In this document: one piece after another, positions 35,001-47,610 of the stretch | Layout of the letters: the number at the start of each line of letters is the position of its first letter | How positions within the stretch are numbered: the stretch's first letter is position 1 | NCBI RefSeq assembly: GCF_000471905.2 | Contig: NW_006495906.1 | Coordinates: 2,276,701 to 2,340,700 of the forward strand | DNA length: 64,000 bases | Direction: 5' to 3' | Source of the DNA: Amborella trichopoda | Taxonomy: Eukaryota; Streptophyta; Magnoliopsida; Amborellales; Amborellaceae | Made by a program: the position numbers and the translations under genes | The notes under the pieces: model-generated | Database searches by the model: none | What the model was told of the DNA's origin: nothing | Seen by the model: the letters and a program-made list of their open reading frames with translations, nothing else

Positions 35001-36851
35001 CGTATGCAGCATGGACCGTGGTTGTGCAGATTAAGGTCATGCAGCACGGACCATGCTATGCAGTCGAAGGCAATGCAGCACAAAACATGGTTGTGTAGTT
35101 TAAGGTCATGTAGTGTGAGCTGATGCTGTGCAATTTAAGCACAAGCAGTGCGAACCATGGTTGTATAGTTTAAGGTCACACAGTGTAGACCATGGCTGTG
35201 CAGTTGAAGGTCATGCAGTGTGAACCATCGTTGTGCAGTTTAAGGTCATGCAGTGCAAACCATGGCTATATAGTATAAGGTCATGCAGTACAGACAAAGG
35301 CTGTGAAGTTTAAGGTCATGCAGTGCAGACCATGACTGTGCAGTTTAAGGTCACGCAGTGGGGACCATGGCTGTGCAGTTTATGGTCAAGCGGTGCAGAC
35401 CATGGCTACGCAGTTTAAAGTCATGCAGCACAGACCATGGCTGTGCATCTTAAGGTCATGCCGCGAGGACCATAGTTGTGAAGTTTAAGTTCATGTAGTG
35501 AGGATCAAGGTTGTGCAGTTTGAGGTCAAGCAAAGTTGACCATGCCTGTTTTGTTTAAGGTCATGCAGTGCGGACCATGGCTATGCAGTTTAAGTTCATG
35601 CAGTACGGACCATGATTATGCAGTTTAAGCTCATGCAGTGCAGACCATGGATGTGCAATTTTAGGTCATGCAGTGTAGACCAAGGCGATGCAGTTGAAGT
35701 TTAAGGTCATGTAGTGCTGACCATGGCTTTACAATTTAAGGTCATGCAGTACTGACCATGGCTGTAGAGTTTAACGTCATGCAGTGCGAACCATAGCTGT
35801 GCAGTTTAAGGTCGTGTAGGGCGGACCATGGATATGTAGTTTAAAACCATGCAGCACCGACCATGGCTGTGTAGTTTAAGGTCATGCAGTATGAACCATG
35901 GCTGTGCAGTATAAGGTCATGCTATGCGGACCATGGTTGTGAAGTTTAAGGTCTTGCAGTGCGAACCGTGGCTTTGCAGTTTAAATTCAAACAGTGCAGA
36001 CCATAGCTATGCAGTTTGAGGTCCTGCAGTGCCAACCATGGCTGTGTAGTTTAAGGCCATGTAATGCGGACAATGGCTGTGTAGTTTATGGTCATGCAGT
36101 GCAGACCATGGCTGTGCAGTTTCAGGTAAAGTAGTGCGGACCAAGGCTGTGCAGTTTAAGGTCATGAAGTGTGGATAAAAGCTGTGTAGTTTAAGGTCAT
36201 GTAGTGCGGACCATGAATGTGCAATTGAAGGTCATGCAGTGCAAACCAAGGCTGTGCAGTTTATGATCACGAAGTGTAGACCATGGCTCTGGCGATTAAG
36301 GTCATGCAGTGCAAACCGTGGCTATGAAGTTTAAGGTCATGCATTGGGGATAAAGGCTATGCAGTTTAAGGTCATGCAACATGGACCATGGCCTTGCAGT
36401 TTAAGGTCATGTAGTGCGGACCAAGGCTGTGTAGTTTTAGGTCATGCAGTATGGACAATGGCTATGCTGTTTAAATCCATGCAGCACGGATCATGGCTAT
36501 GCAGTTTAAGGTCATGTAATGTAGACCATGGCTATGCAGTTTATGGTGATGTAGTGTGAGCCATGGCTGTGCCATTTAAGGTCATGTAGTGTAAGTTTAT
36601 GGTCATGTAGTGTGGAAGGTCACACAGCACTGACCATGGCTGTAGAGTTTAAGTTCATGTAGTGCTGACAAGGGCTGTGCCATTTCAGGTCATGCAGTGT
36701 TGACCTTAATTGTGCAGTTTAAGGTCATAGTGTGCAGACCATGGCTGTGCAGTTTAAGGTCATGCAGTGCAGACCAAGGCTACGTAGTTTAAGGTCATGC
36801 AGCACAAGCCATGGCTGTGCAAGTTAAGGTCATGCAATGCGGACCATGGCT
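35001..36851 (+). repeat. Satellite-like array of 35-bp units (about 53 copies)
   Basis: The unit reads AAGGTCATGCAGTGCGGACC then ATGGCTGTGCAGTTT. Spacing between AAGGTCATG words is 35 bp (for example 35452 to 35487). Copies differ by point changes and a few short or long units (for example near 36590). It begins where the D LTR is truncated and ends at 36851, next to the 3' region of Tat element E2. Tat/Ogre elements are known to carry tandem arrays near their 3' LTR that can seed satellites, which is one explanation. Confidence 0.93.
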
Positions 36852-38867
36852 GGTGAAGGAATGCGACTCCATGGGGAACAGAGCCATCACCGGAAACTGG
36901 ACTCCTTGAGTAGTGAGACTGTGTTGTAGGGAATGAATTTCCTGAGGCGACAGAACAATTGTCCAGATGGGAGTGTCGTGGGGTGGTCACGACACTAAGT
37001 GTTGGATGGCGCTCGCAACATTAGACCTAGATGCTGCGTGCATGGCAATAGGCCCCTTGATGAGGCGCACAGTGATAACCTTTTGATGAGGCGCTCGGCG
37101 CAACTTCGTTGACCAAGGGCATGGCGATGGCTTCCTTGATGAAGGGCACGGCGACGACATCTTTGACAAAGGGCACGGGGACGACTTGTTTGATGAAGGG
37201 CGCAACGATATCCTTTTCAAATCATGGACTTGACCCACCCCGACCTGATCTTATTACCGTCAGGAGCTGGGGATTAAAGCATCATTTTTGATTTGTCAAG
37301 GGCCAGTTTGTGGCACAGCTGAGTATAAAAGGGGGATAACCCCATTCTACTATGTACCAAAGGGTAAAACAGTTAAAGAGTTTCTAGAGAGTGAGAGAGC
37401 CTGAGCCTTTGGCAAGAGACTTTCGACGAGAGTTTTCCGGCTAAAGTTTGCAGCAGACAGGTTTTCAGGAGTTTTTCAGGCGAGCTTGAGTAGGTCATGA
37501 GCTTCGTACTGTGCTTTGAGAGAGTGTCAAGGCTTTCTGAGGGGGAAACAGGGCTTCTTTGAACCTTAGTAAGATTTACAATGGTGCTTCTGCCGGGGTT
37601 TCGGGTATTCTTCCGATAGTCCTGTGGCTGGAGGGAAGGTTGCAGAGACGTCAGGGGAGCTGATGGTCCTCTGGTTTCTGGAAGAGAAGAAGGAGGACCA
37701 GCAGTGGGCTCACTCAAAACTTAGTGGAATTTCGCTGAGTTCGTGGCAAGCAACTGAAGTGCAAAAATAGGTAGAAGGGAGACCCGCAGGGCCATAGGGA
37801 GACATTCTACAGATTTCAGTAGTTTTTTTATTTTCCCGGCTATTGGTAAGGGAAAAGAACAGAGTCAGAGGGGGTTCCCGACTGATGGAGAGGTTTTTCT
37901 GTCTTGGAGAGGCAACACCGGTTGGGGAAAGAACAGGGTTAGGCCGGGATTTTCGACGGGTGGAGGATTTATTCCGACCAAACCCGAAGGGTTGTGGGGA
38001 AGGAGAAAGGTCGTGAGAATGTGGACCGTCGGCGAGGAACGATGGCTGGGGAAACCGAAGGGCATGGGAGTCAATGTCCCCCGAAAATTTGGAATAGTGG
38101 GAACCGGGGCACCTCAACGGCATGGATGATATTATGTCGCAAGTAGAGTTGCCTTCATGTGTCTCTAGGTCACACGCGGTGATAGCCATGCTAAGGAGCA
38201 TGCCGCTCACGACAATGGTCTCGTGCGGCGTTGACTTGCCCGTGGTGATGGTTGAATGCTGCATTATGTTACGCACGACAATGGCTGCACACGGTGTTCA
38301 GTCACAAGTGGCGATGATCTCGCACGGCATTGAGTTGCGTGGGGCATTGAGCATGGACGGGGATGCCTAGTGGGGCCCAAGAGTGATGGCAAATGGAGAG
38401 GCCCTGCCGCTGTGGTATGTTGGAAGCCAACTCCTTCAGCACAACAGTAAGTCCATGTTGTTTTAGAGGAAGAGAATCCATCATGGGCCGGCTCCTTGGA
38501 AGCTAGCCATGCCCCATTAGATGAATTGAAGCTGACTCGAGAATCGTTGGCTTCTTCTTTTTGGCCTGTAACCATACTCTTTTGTGGTTTTTCTTCTTCT
38601 TCATGAGGAGAGCATTTCTTTGGTGGTTTCCTTTTGGCCTGTAACTGTCCTCTTGTCCTCATATGCAAGGTCTTTGTTTTGCGAGCTTGTAATCATCCTC
38701 TTATCCTCAGATGCAAGATCTTTGTAACTTTCCTAGTGATGGGCTTTTGATTGTGGCTTGTAACTCTTTTTAATGTAATGAAAGAAATGAATTTCTTTTG
38801 AGCTTGCTTAATATTCTTCTTTTCCATTTTCTTCTTTTTACTGCACACACCGCATTTTACGGATGCA
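36852..38867 (+). other. 3' region of E2 between INT and satellite; probable antisense transcription unit without recognisable CDS
   Basis: By comparison with E1 this is where an antisense plant-mobile-domain ORF should be. I find no such homology in any frame. The region has a strong TATAAAAGGGG at 37324, a 27-bp tandem repeat (about 37040-37210), GC-rich sequence to 38400 and a duplicated TTTTGGCCTGTAAC motif (about 38559 and 38631). It ends in an AT-rich segment with AATGTAATGAAAG and GAATTTC words (38775-38800), like the 3' end of the E1 antisense gene. Long minus-strand frames here (37373-38276, 38264-38668) resemble nothing I know. Confidence 0.5.
37324..37330 (+). promoter_or_regulatory. 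Candidate TATA box for an antisense transcript in E2
   Basis: TATAAAAGGGG preceded by a GC-rich repeat region and followed by leader-like sequence. It faces the integrase end, the orientation of the antisense ORF in E1. Confidence 0.45.
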
Positions 38868-40126
38868 TCAGGGGTAGTACTTCTTTAGGTATCATCCATT
38901 GATAGGGCGCATTACCTCTCCTCCGTCCGAGTTTACCAGTATATAGGCCCCCATTGGTGTGACCATTTTTACTATGAACGGGCCTTCCCACTTGGGTTCG
39001 AACTTTCCTTTGCGGTGCCCATGCATGACAATCGGTCTCTTGACTACTAAGACTAGGTCTCCATGGACAAAGGAGCGAACCTTGACAGATTTGTCAATGG
39101 CTCGTTTCATTTTCCCTTGGTTGAGCTCAGGGTTCTGCTGGGTCTCTAATCTCTTTTCGTCAAGGGCATCCACCTCCTGATATCAGAGCTCCTTTCATCT
39201 TCGGTTAGTCCCTAATGTATAAAGACATGAAGTGAAGGTATTTGAACTTCAAGGGGTAAAACCGCCTCCGCTACAAAGACTAAGGTATAAGGGGTAGAGT
39301 TTGTAGCATTGCGGGTTGTGGTGCGATAGGCCCACAGAGCTTCAAGCAGCTTTTCGTGCCAATTCTTCCTTGACATTGAAACTAACTTCCGGAGCACCTC
39401 ACACATGGTTTTGTTGAATGACTCAGCTAACCCGTTGACTCGAGGGTAGTACATGGTCGAGTATTACCCCTCGAAGCTGAACTGGTTGACTAGGCAATCA
39501 ACGTGATGGCTTCTGAACAGAGGGCCATTATCTGTTATTATTCGATTCGGACCCCCGAACTGGTATATAATGTGGTGACGCACGAAGTTGGGCCTAGCGA
39601 TCCCTAGAACCTGATGGAGAAGGACCACCTCCGCCCTCTTGGAAAAGTAATCTGTCGTTGCTAGAATGAAGGCAAGACCCAAGGCAGAAAAAGGGTCAAT
39701 GAGTCCTACAATATCCATAGCCCACTGGGAAAAGGGCCATGATGTTACTATAGGATGGAGAGGCTCCAGGGGTTGATGAATGAGGCTTGAGTGTATCTGG
39801 GACACCTAGCATCTTTTAGCATAGTTTTGGGCATCAAAAATCATTGAAGGCCAATAATAGTCGTGTCTGCATATGCGTTCGTAGAGCTTGGGGCTGGACT
39901 GATGCAGCCCGCAAATACCTGAATGCACTTCTTCGAGTACTTTGCTTGCTTCTTGTGTGTCGACACATTTGATGAGAATTTCGTCAAATGATCGACGAAA
40001 GAGAACATCCCCATTGAGAAGGGTGTACTTGGTAGACATCTGTCGTATGTCGTTGTGTTTCGCTCGATCCTCAGGCAGCCTTCCATGCTTTACAAAATTC
40101 ATGACAGGCTCCCTCCAGTCTTCCAC
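38868..40126 (-). pseudogene. Tat integrase of E2, nearly complete but interrupted
   Basis: The zinc-binding domain lies in 40126-39806 (EVHSGICGLHQSSPKLYERI...YAKRC). A stop and Cys-to-Ser change follow where the CxxC pair should close. The core (39805-39464) has MDIVGLID and ITDNGPLF with both Asp residues; after one stop, NGLAESFNKT (about 39430) supplies the Glu, so the DDE triad is present in pieces. EALWAYRTTTRNATNSTPY and EAVLPLEVQIPSL are classical Tat segments. The C-terminal frame 39173-38892 (LVVKRPIVMHGHRKGKFEPKW) ends PING, then TGA replaces Trp before YLKKYYP; the natural stop is at 38868-38870. Confidence 0.87.
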
Positions 40127-40429
40127 TTGTTCTACCTCTACGCACGTTGGGTCGAAGAATTCAGGTTCTTACTTCTCGGCTTTGGATTCTTTGCTTCGAG
40201 ATATTTCTTTCTCTGCCTTAATAACATCCTTGACTGCAAGGAGTGCTCTGAATGGGTAAGGCGGTCATTTAGGGAAGACATCCCTCTCATCATCTGCATG
40301 AACATCAGTTCTCAAGTCGACATGACTCCATTCTGCTACCCAAACTGACGTTGGCCCGGATGAAGATAGTTAAATGGTGGCCTCGAGCTTTGAGAGCGCA
40401 TCGGTCTGCGAGTGTAGCCTTCTAAGGAT

Positions 40430-42249
40430 ATGACTCAGGGAGAAATCATCAAACTAGGCGATATAAGTTTTGGCCATGTCATGATAAGCCTTGAGAGTAT
40501 CCTTCCGTCAAAAATCCCTTCAAGCTACCTGACGACGAGCTCAGAATCGTGGAAGATGTTTAGTTTCCCCAGGTCTAGCTTTTAAGCGATCGCTAACCTG
40601 ATTATGAGGGCCTGATATTCGGCTTCGTTATGGGAGGATGCCTCTGTCAGTGAGAAGGATAGAGGAATCATTCCAACATAGGGGGTCAGGAATACGACTC
40701 CGAGGCCTCCTCTATCTGACTGGAATTCTCCATCGAAGTACATCTTCCACGACTGAGTTAATGCCGTACAGAAAACTTCTTCATCCGGTAGATGACTTGA
40801 TAGGGGAGATTTCGAAGGGACTGGGTGAGCTTTGAGAAAGTCAGCTAAGGCATGACCTTTGACTGCCTTCTGTGGCACATAAGTTATGTTGAACTCCCTT
40901 CACAATAATGCCCACTTAGCCAAATGTCTTGATAGGCATGACCGGATCATAAGGAACTTGACAGGGTCAGACTTTGAGATTAACCTGACCTCGTGACCTA
41001 GCAAATAATGACAGAGCTTTTGTATTACGAAAATCAAGGCTAGGCACAGTTTTTCGATGGGAGGGTAATTATTTTTGGCTCCCTTCATCTTGCGGCTAAG
41101 ATAATAGTGCTGTCTCTTTCCCCCCATCATTGTTCTGCGCTAGGAGTGCTCCGAGTGACTCATCAAGAATGGTAACGTATAGGATGAGAGGCCTTTCCGA
41201 CACTGTCATAGAGAGTACTGGGGGATTCAACAGGTATTGCTTGATATCATCGAGTGCAGCTTGGCACGCATCATCCCATTTGAAGGGAACGTCCTTCTTT
41301 AGAAGATGTGAAAAGGGCCTACATCATCCTAAGAGGTTTGAGATGAACCTCCGAATCTAGGAGAGCTGTCCTTGAAGAGACCACAATTCATGAAGGGCCA
41401 TAGGCGTTGGCATGTCCTGAATGGCCTTGATTTTGACTGGCTCAATCTCCAGCCCACGGTACCTCACGATGGACCATAAGAATTTTTCTGACCGTACACT
41501 AAAGGTGCATTTCAAGGAATTCATCTTGAGTTGGTGATGTCGCAAGCATTCAAATACCTTTTTGTTGTCCTGTACTTGAGTGTCCTTTGTTTCAGACTTC
41601 ACCACTAGGTCATCCACATAACACTCGACCTCCTTGTGAATCATGTGAATCCATCTTGCCTGAGCTTGTTCACCTCAGCATCTAGCTGCATCTCGAGGTC
41701 AGGTTTAAACCTCCTTGATTTTTACTTCATGGGTTTGACGGTTGGATCAGTATTGAGCCGATGGACAATAATTTTAGGGTCTAGACTGAGCATCTCATGA
41801 TAATGTCAGGCCAAGACATCGCGGTTTGCTCGAAGGAGGGATATATAATTTTCTTTCTCATCTGAAGTCATCTTTGCCGAGATGAAAGTTGGCCTTGAAT
41901 CTGCTTCATCCCTTAAGTTTATCTCTTCGAGCTCGTTAGCTGTGGCTTGACCACCGTCTTCCCACTCGTCTGGAGCATCTTGTAATTCTTCGTCTGAGGA
42001 TTTAGGATTCTTCTCATCAATCTCGAGTGAGGAGACACGTGATTTTGACATTTCTTCTTTTAGCACGAGAGAGAATTTCTGGTCTCTGACTAGAGCAAGG
42101 AATGCTTCGAACAGGGAGTCCATGACCTTGTGACTGAGGTCGCTCGGTACTTTCCCCGAGTTGGGTGACGCTTCATGAACCTGGATCATGTGACAGGCCT
42201 CGTGGGAATCGGATCTTGAAGATGGCTTGGTCTTGGTTTGGGTCATCAA
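40430..42249 (-). pseudogene. PR-RT linker, RT with internal deletion, and RNase H of E2
   Basis: The frame 42249-41806 is the acidic linker (EWEDGGQATANELEEINLRD, ADSRPTFISAKM) followed by DVLAWHY and the LDPK start of RT. After EVNKLRQ, RT motifs 1-4 are absent and the text jumps to MIHKEVECYVDDLVVK (41644), so the catalytic YVDD survives without the fingers. QLKMNSLKCTFSVRSEKFL and the connection YYLSRKMKGAKNNYPPIEKLCLAL (41110-40990) follow. RNase H starts in the frame 40878-40582 with MYFDGEFQSDRGGLGVVF and SHNEAEYQALI (Asp and Glu of the active site). Multiple stops. Confidence 0.85.
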
Positions 42250-45200
42250 GGCATCAGCGGCTGTCGAGAATCCAACCGCTTAGGTCAGCATCTCTGTGAG
42301 GCACTTTTGCTGTGACCTGTTGAGACTGGTGCCTCGGAGCTCTCTGTTTAGAGCATCGAAGTCTGGGCACTGTCGAGCTGTGCTTGTGGAAGAAAAAGAA
42401 GAGGAGAGAGGATAAGAAGTTTTAAAATGTCTCGGGCAGCTTTTTACGTCGTTGTCGGAATTGGACGTGTGCGTGGGGGATTTTTAGGCCTTGCCCTGGC
42501 TTTGACCGTCAAGGGTCCTTTTAGTGTCATCACCCATTTTTCATGAATCTCGAGCTGTTGGTGACTCAGGGACATCCACTTGATTGGACGAAAGGATAAG
42601 GCGAGTCATGCTTGGAGTGAATTCTTGTAAGGTCGACAGTGGAGGAGGGGGCTTAAGTAATTCTTCCTCGACTGGTGGCTGAGGGATGGGATTCCTGCGA
42701 CGAACTGACCTAGGTGCTCGTCATCTCCTTCTATACCCCTGAGGAAGCGTTTCGTCTGCCTCAACAGGTTAGTGAGTAGTCCTAGCCTAGTGGACTGCCT
42801 CACGCTTCAGGGATTTGAACCTACTTCACCCATGGTAGACTTCCCAAGGCTGAGAAGTCGAGGGCTCTGATAGGTCCAGTGTATGCTCATAAGGGACCTG
42901 TAGCAAGGTCTCCTCTTAGATGGGAGCAATGGCTTGGAAGTGCTCGGGAGAACGTTGTAGATGATGTGGCCTTCTTGTACCTTCCGATTGACTATAGCTT
43001 CGAACCCAAAACATTCTTTCAGCTCATGGTCCCATACATGGGGATATGGGCACCAGAGGTTTTTTGTACCCTAGGCAAGGCATTTAGGCTACCTGGCGGA
43101 CTTGGCAGTGATGAGAGCATGTTGGAGCATTGCCTCGAAGAGGGCCCACAGAGGGTCTGGCTCAGTGCTTCTTAGGGCTTGCTTCGGGGGTTCTTCTTGC
43201 AATGGCGAAAGAGGCACTTAAGGGTGCCCTTTTGGGTTACCATGAGCTTCTTGACATTGCTGCATCTTCCTCGCCAAGAGTTCGTTGAAGCTAGTGCATT
43301 CGCCCATGTCATGACCTTGTATCAGGTGATATGAGCACCAGAGGTTCTCGGTTCCTAGAGGCAAGAACTTAGGCTGCCTTGTCGGCTTCGGCATGATGTG
43401 TCCCTCCTCGAGCATTATGGAGAATAGTGCATGGAGGATAGTGGGTGCCCCGCATCCTCATGGATCGTGACTATATGTGAGGCCTCAGTTGCCTCGAACA
43501 CTTTCTTTTACTCTTCCAACTTTATCTTACCCTTGTTAATAAGGGCTTCGAAAGTGTCGTTGAGCTTATAGCAGTCATGAGGGGGGTGGCCTACTCGCCT
43601 GTGATTAGTGCAATACCTCTCATTCGTCTCCTGCCCAGCTGGCTCTAGAGTGTTGACTTTCGACAGCTGGATCATGTTCTGTTCTAGCAGCAGTCAAAGC
43701 AGTGCAGGACTCCACTCCTTATTCTGGTGCTGGATCGAGAAGTGACTTTAACTAGCCTTTTTAGGAGGCAGGACCTTATTGTAGGACTGTTGTTTGCCCC
43801 CGGCCTGAGACGTTTGTTCCTTGGAGAGGTACAGGGTTTGAGGGACGCCATTCTTGGTGTCAGTCACGGTGATGGCCACATTGATCACCGCCTTTTGCTG
43901 GTTGCCCCAACTGTTGGAGCGAGAATTCAAACCAGAGGGTTGCTGACCAGATCCGCCAAGGTGCTTGAACAGACCCCCTATACGAACTACTGTAGAGATG
44001 AGCTTTGACATGGAGGGTGGATTGAAGGCCTTGACATGTAAGGAGATGTCGGGAAACATGTTCCGTACAGACAGCTTCTTTTTTGATCATGGGGGTGGCA
44101 TGAAAGGTTACCAGCCAGCTCTCTTCATCGAGCGATAAACTTGTCAACCGGCTCACCAGGGTCTTGAGTCAGACTAAGGAGCTCGATGGTCTTTACATTC
44201 CTTTGGACTTCGTAGAAGCGTTGGTAAAAAAATTGCACCATTTCCTGCCAGGTGTTCACTGAGTTTGATGGCAGCTAAGCATACCACTGGATGGCTGGCC
44301 CTTTGTGAGTCTCGATGATCTGACGGAGGAGGAGTCACCCGTCAGTCACCATCTCTCGACAAGCCACTTGGAAAGTGGGCGGTATGCTGGTGAGGACGTA
44401 GTACCATTAAACAGGGGGAGTTTCCCTTTTTTATATTTTTGGGGAAGAGACACCTGGTCAATGTACAAAGGGTACAGCTTCTGGTAAAGCGGTGCCTCTT
44501 GCATACCTGAGACTTTGCTCTTGAGGCTATGGGTGACCATGGCATCTATATCAGTTAGGGAAACCCCTCGAGAGGCAGGTTGTCTTGGGAGACCGGTTGG
44601 GGAGTTTGCCTAGGTACTGTGTCTTCGCCAGACGGGGAATCAGTCTCTTGGTGAGAAAAAGGGGACTTGAAGGCTTCTAGGCGTTCAATCTATTCAAGGA
44701 TGGACTGCACCATTACCTTGAACCTATTCATCCTTTCCTCTTGAGAGTCGTCAGTCTAGTTGATCACCATGACACAGACCGCTTATTGTGGAGAGTCAGA
44801 GCCTGGTGGAGCAGTGGATTGCCGAGGTTGGCAAGTCGTAAGTGGCAAGGCAGTCTGCAGAGGCTCAGCATGCTCCGACTAGATTCGAACCTTGTATGCC
44901 TATCTTGTGAGGACCGGTTCTCAATGGTCTTGAGACCGTGGCTGCTTGGCAGTAATGACCTAGCAGTACTCTTGGACTCGCTCAGGTTCTGGAGTTTGGA
45001 GTGGGAAAAAGGGATTACGAGATAGGAGGTCTCCGAGAGTAGTGACCTCAGCTACCTTGGAGGCTTCTTTGGTCAGGATTGGCAGCCTCACTTTTACTTA
45101 ATCCTGAGCCTGATGTGGACTTCACCCCAGAATTGGGCTTGAGGTTTAGATTGCCCCACTTTTCTTGAACATGCATGGGTCTGTCTATTAATTGGAGTAG

Positions 45201-46050
45201 GGAGTGGGGAGTAATGATAGAAGGCAACCTTGGCTTTTGCTTTGGAGGTTGAAGGCTTCTATCAAACATCATGCCACTGCTCTAAGTCCCTTTGTGAGGC
45301 CTGGATGTGCGGCTGACCTGAGGCTTGCTCAAGATGGTACTCTTAAGAAAAACCTTTGAGTACTAAGTCTCGAGATGCTTGCTCGGTGAAGGAAGAGCAG
45401 CATAAGGAGTTGGTTCATGACTCCTTCTGAGTGGAGAACGAGGAGGAACCAACAAAGTTGGTGCGTGTGCACCTTTAGGGATAGCTGTCCAGGTGACATG
45501 AGAGTCAGCCCGGGCTCGGTCAATGGGTTTGACCTTGGAAGGTCGAGACTCATGAGATTGTGTCGATGAGGGATGGGGTAGGAACCTATCTCTCATAGAG
45601 TGAAGCTATGTGTGGTTAAAGGGAGGGAGAAGTGATCGACCCTTTAGTGCTCGAGCTGACACAAAACAGGCGCAGCTTGGAGCTATGGGATACATAGTGT
45701 GCGCAAGGTTCAACCAAAGAAGGCCTAGCATTGAACATGAGTTCGAGGCAACTAGAAAGTAGCCCCGAGGTGGGGCTCAAGCAGATGTACCACTAGCCTT
45801 TAGGAGTGTGCCTAGGGTGGAGACCTCAAGATCTCCGCCTTTGTGGGTCGAGCCTCCAGGTGTAGAGGTTCGGGGTAGTAAAGGAGTTCGCGGGGTAGTG
45901 ATGACAACCTGTTTACGTCTCGCGTGAGTGGATAGGGCAGCCTTCAATATGACTGGAAAAGAGATTTTCCAGTAGCCGGGTGGGTGCTGCTTGCTATAGC
46001 AGATGTGCTACCAATGCAAGGAGCCTTGGTAGAGAGTCCACTAGGGCGAG
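42250..46050 (-). pseudogene. Tat gag of E2 with duplicated zinc-knuckle module
   Basis: The initiator position corresponding to ATG 9371 of E1 reads AAG (near 46030). Homology to E1 gag is continuous: the SPSL/QTPP region near 44600-44540, MVTHSLKSKVSGMQEAPLY (44540), ISTVVRIGGLFKHLGG (about 43995). The first knuckle, CSYHLIQGHDMGEC, begins near 43337 after MPKPTRQPKFLP, and the second, CPYPHVWDHELKEC, near 43052 with Asp for Gly. A Ser/Pro-rich tail (42500-42250) ends where the protease should start: the sequence passes directly into the PR-RT linker, so PR is deleted. Confidence 0.75.
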
Positions 46051-46313
46051 ACAACGAGGAGGTAGGGACCTTTAAGTCCCCTGTCGCACGGATCCAGGAG
46101 AGAACTTGGGATACGGACTGTGAGTCCTAACTCAAAAGGAGTGTTAGGAAGGAAGCTTGAGCAGCTCGCTTCCCTGGGACAGTCACGAGTGCAGAGATAA
46201 GAAAGTCACTGACTCGGATGAAAGGGTTGAATAACCCAAGTGCCATAGAAAGTAGTGCAGAAAGTGAAAGAAGATACTGATTAAATAAGAGCAAACTGAC
46301 GAAGGGGTAATAA

Positions 46314-46331
46314 GTCCCCAATGGAGTCGCA
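46314..46331 (-). other. PBS of E2 (tRNA-Arg-like, decayed)
   Basis: Minus strand TGCGACTCCATTGGGGAC, against TGGCGACTCCACTGGGGAC in E1, a few bases from the LTR end AACCA. Confidence 0.75.
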
Positions 46332-47579
46332 AAGCTGGTTAGGTGCCTTGATTTCACCTCCCCGGATCTAGGTGATCGGGTGACAATGTCTCGGGTTCAA
46401 AAAACCTAGGACTTGAGATCGCTCTCTCGGGAACCTTGCTTAAGAATAAGGACAGGTATCCAACTAATGAGAGTGGAATTTTGGATGTGAGGTGGGGACC
46501 AACCTCATCTGGGTTTGTGACTTACTCGGGCTGACTAGCGTGGGTGCCCTCTTAGATCATGATGGAATGCCCCCCAGCTGCTTTAGCAGGATCGAAATCA
46601 CCTCCCTTGACCTGAAATCTTCTTGTTATCTGCACAACACTACTATGATTAATTTGCAAGACAAATGGGTCGAAGGGCCCACCCTTGTCTTAGGAAAATG
46701 GACATTCCTGTGGCTAGAAATGTTAGGGGTTAGAGTGATAAAGTTGAAGGTTCGAACAAAGGTCGAAGAGAGAAGAAAACTTGACAAGGGACAAGACTAG
46801 CTTGATAACCAAACAGTGACCAACTCAGAGTGGTAGCAAGATGGGCATGGTACTCAGGACCAGCACGACGACAATACTACTCGATACTGTGGCCGATATC
46901 GCAGTGCTAGGCTAGGTCAACCCTTGATTATGTGAGAAGAGGAGAGAATGGAGAGAAGGCAAGAGACGAAGAAAGGATAAGGTCCCGTCGGTGCTAGGTG
47001 TTACCACCCATGTCTATGGAACAGCAGTATCACGACCCTTGGACGACTCTAGACACTACTGCTCACGGCTTGAGAGGGAACCAGGAACTGCAGACGGCGT
47101 TGAGCATCATCGTTGACAACACAAGAAGGCAGTGCTCCTTTGCACAGGCTATGATAGCTTCTAGTGAAGCACAAGACGATAGTCATCCGCGAAGCATGTG
47201 GCGATAGTTCTCATGAGGCGCACAACGATAGGCATGGGATGCAGGAGGGATGGCGATGAGCACCGAATACACGAAGGAGGCTCGTGGAAGACTATGGCCG
47301 CCAAGCACGCGAAGGAGGCTTGCAGACGGCGATAGACATCGCGCGTGCGAAGGAAGTTCACAGACAGTGATAAGTACTGCCGAGACTTTCGCGGGCTGCG
47401 ATAGGCATCGTTGTCTGCAATAGGCACTCAATAGAGGGAGACCTCTACCGACGGCAATGAGTTTCTCCTTTTACGCTCTTCACTGAGGCATCGAGGATAC
47501 ATCTGTGGATGGTGATGAGCAGCGTCGTCTGCAAACCTCGCTAGGGGACAGAGATGGACAAAAAAAAGGAGAAGGAGGC

Positions 47580-47610
47580 TCGCGCATGGCTCTGCCATAG
47601 CCATGCGCGA
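47580..47610. repeat. Perfect hairpin with 12-bp arms in the E2 U5
   Basis: TCGCGCATGGCT and AGCCATGCGCGA flank a 7-base loop. The homologous E1 site (about 12850-12878) has arms CACGTATGG and CCATGCGTG, still able to pair with one non-Watson-Crick position. Confidence 0.9.

Noticed and set aside
35001-36851. CRISPR-like array
   Set aside because: The 35-bp units are contiguous with no unique spacers, and the context is a plant genome with retroelements. It is a tandem satellite.
37373-38668. Minus-strand frames of 114-188 codons as host genes
   Set aside because: No recognisable domain, overlapping frames in GC-rich sequence, and position inside the E2 3' region.
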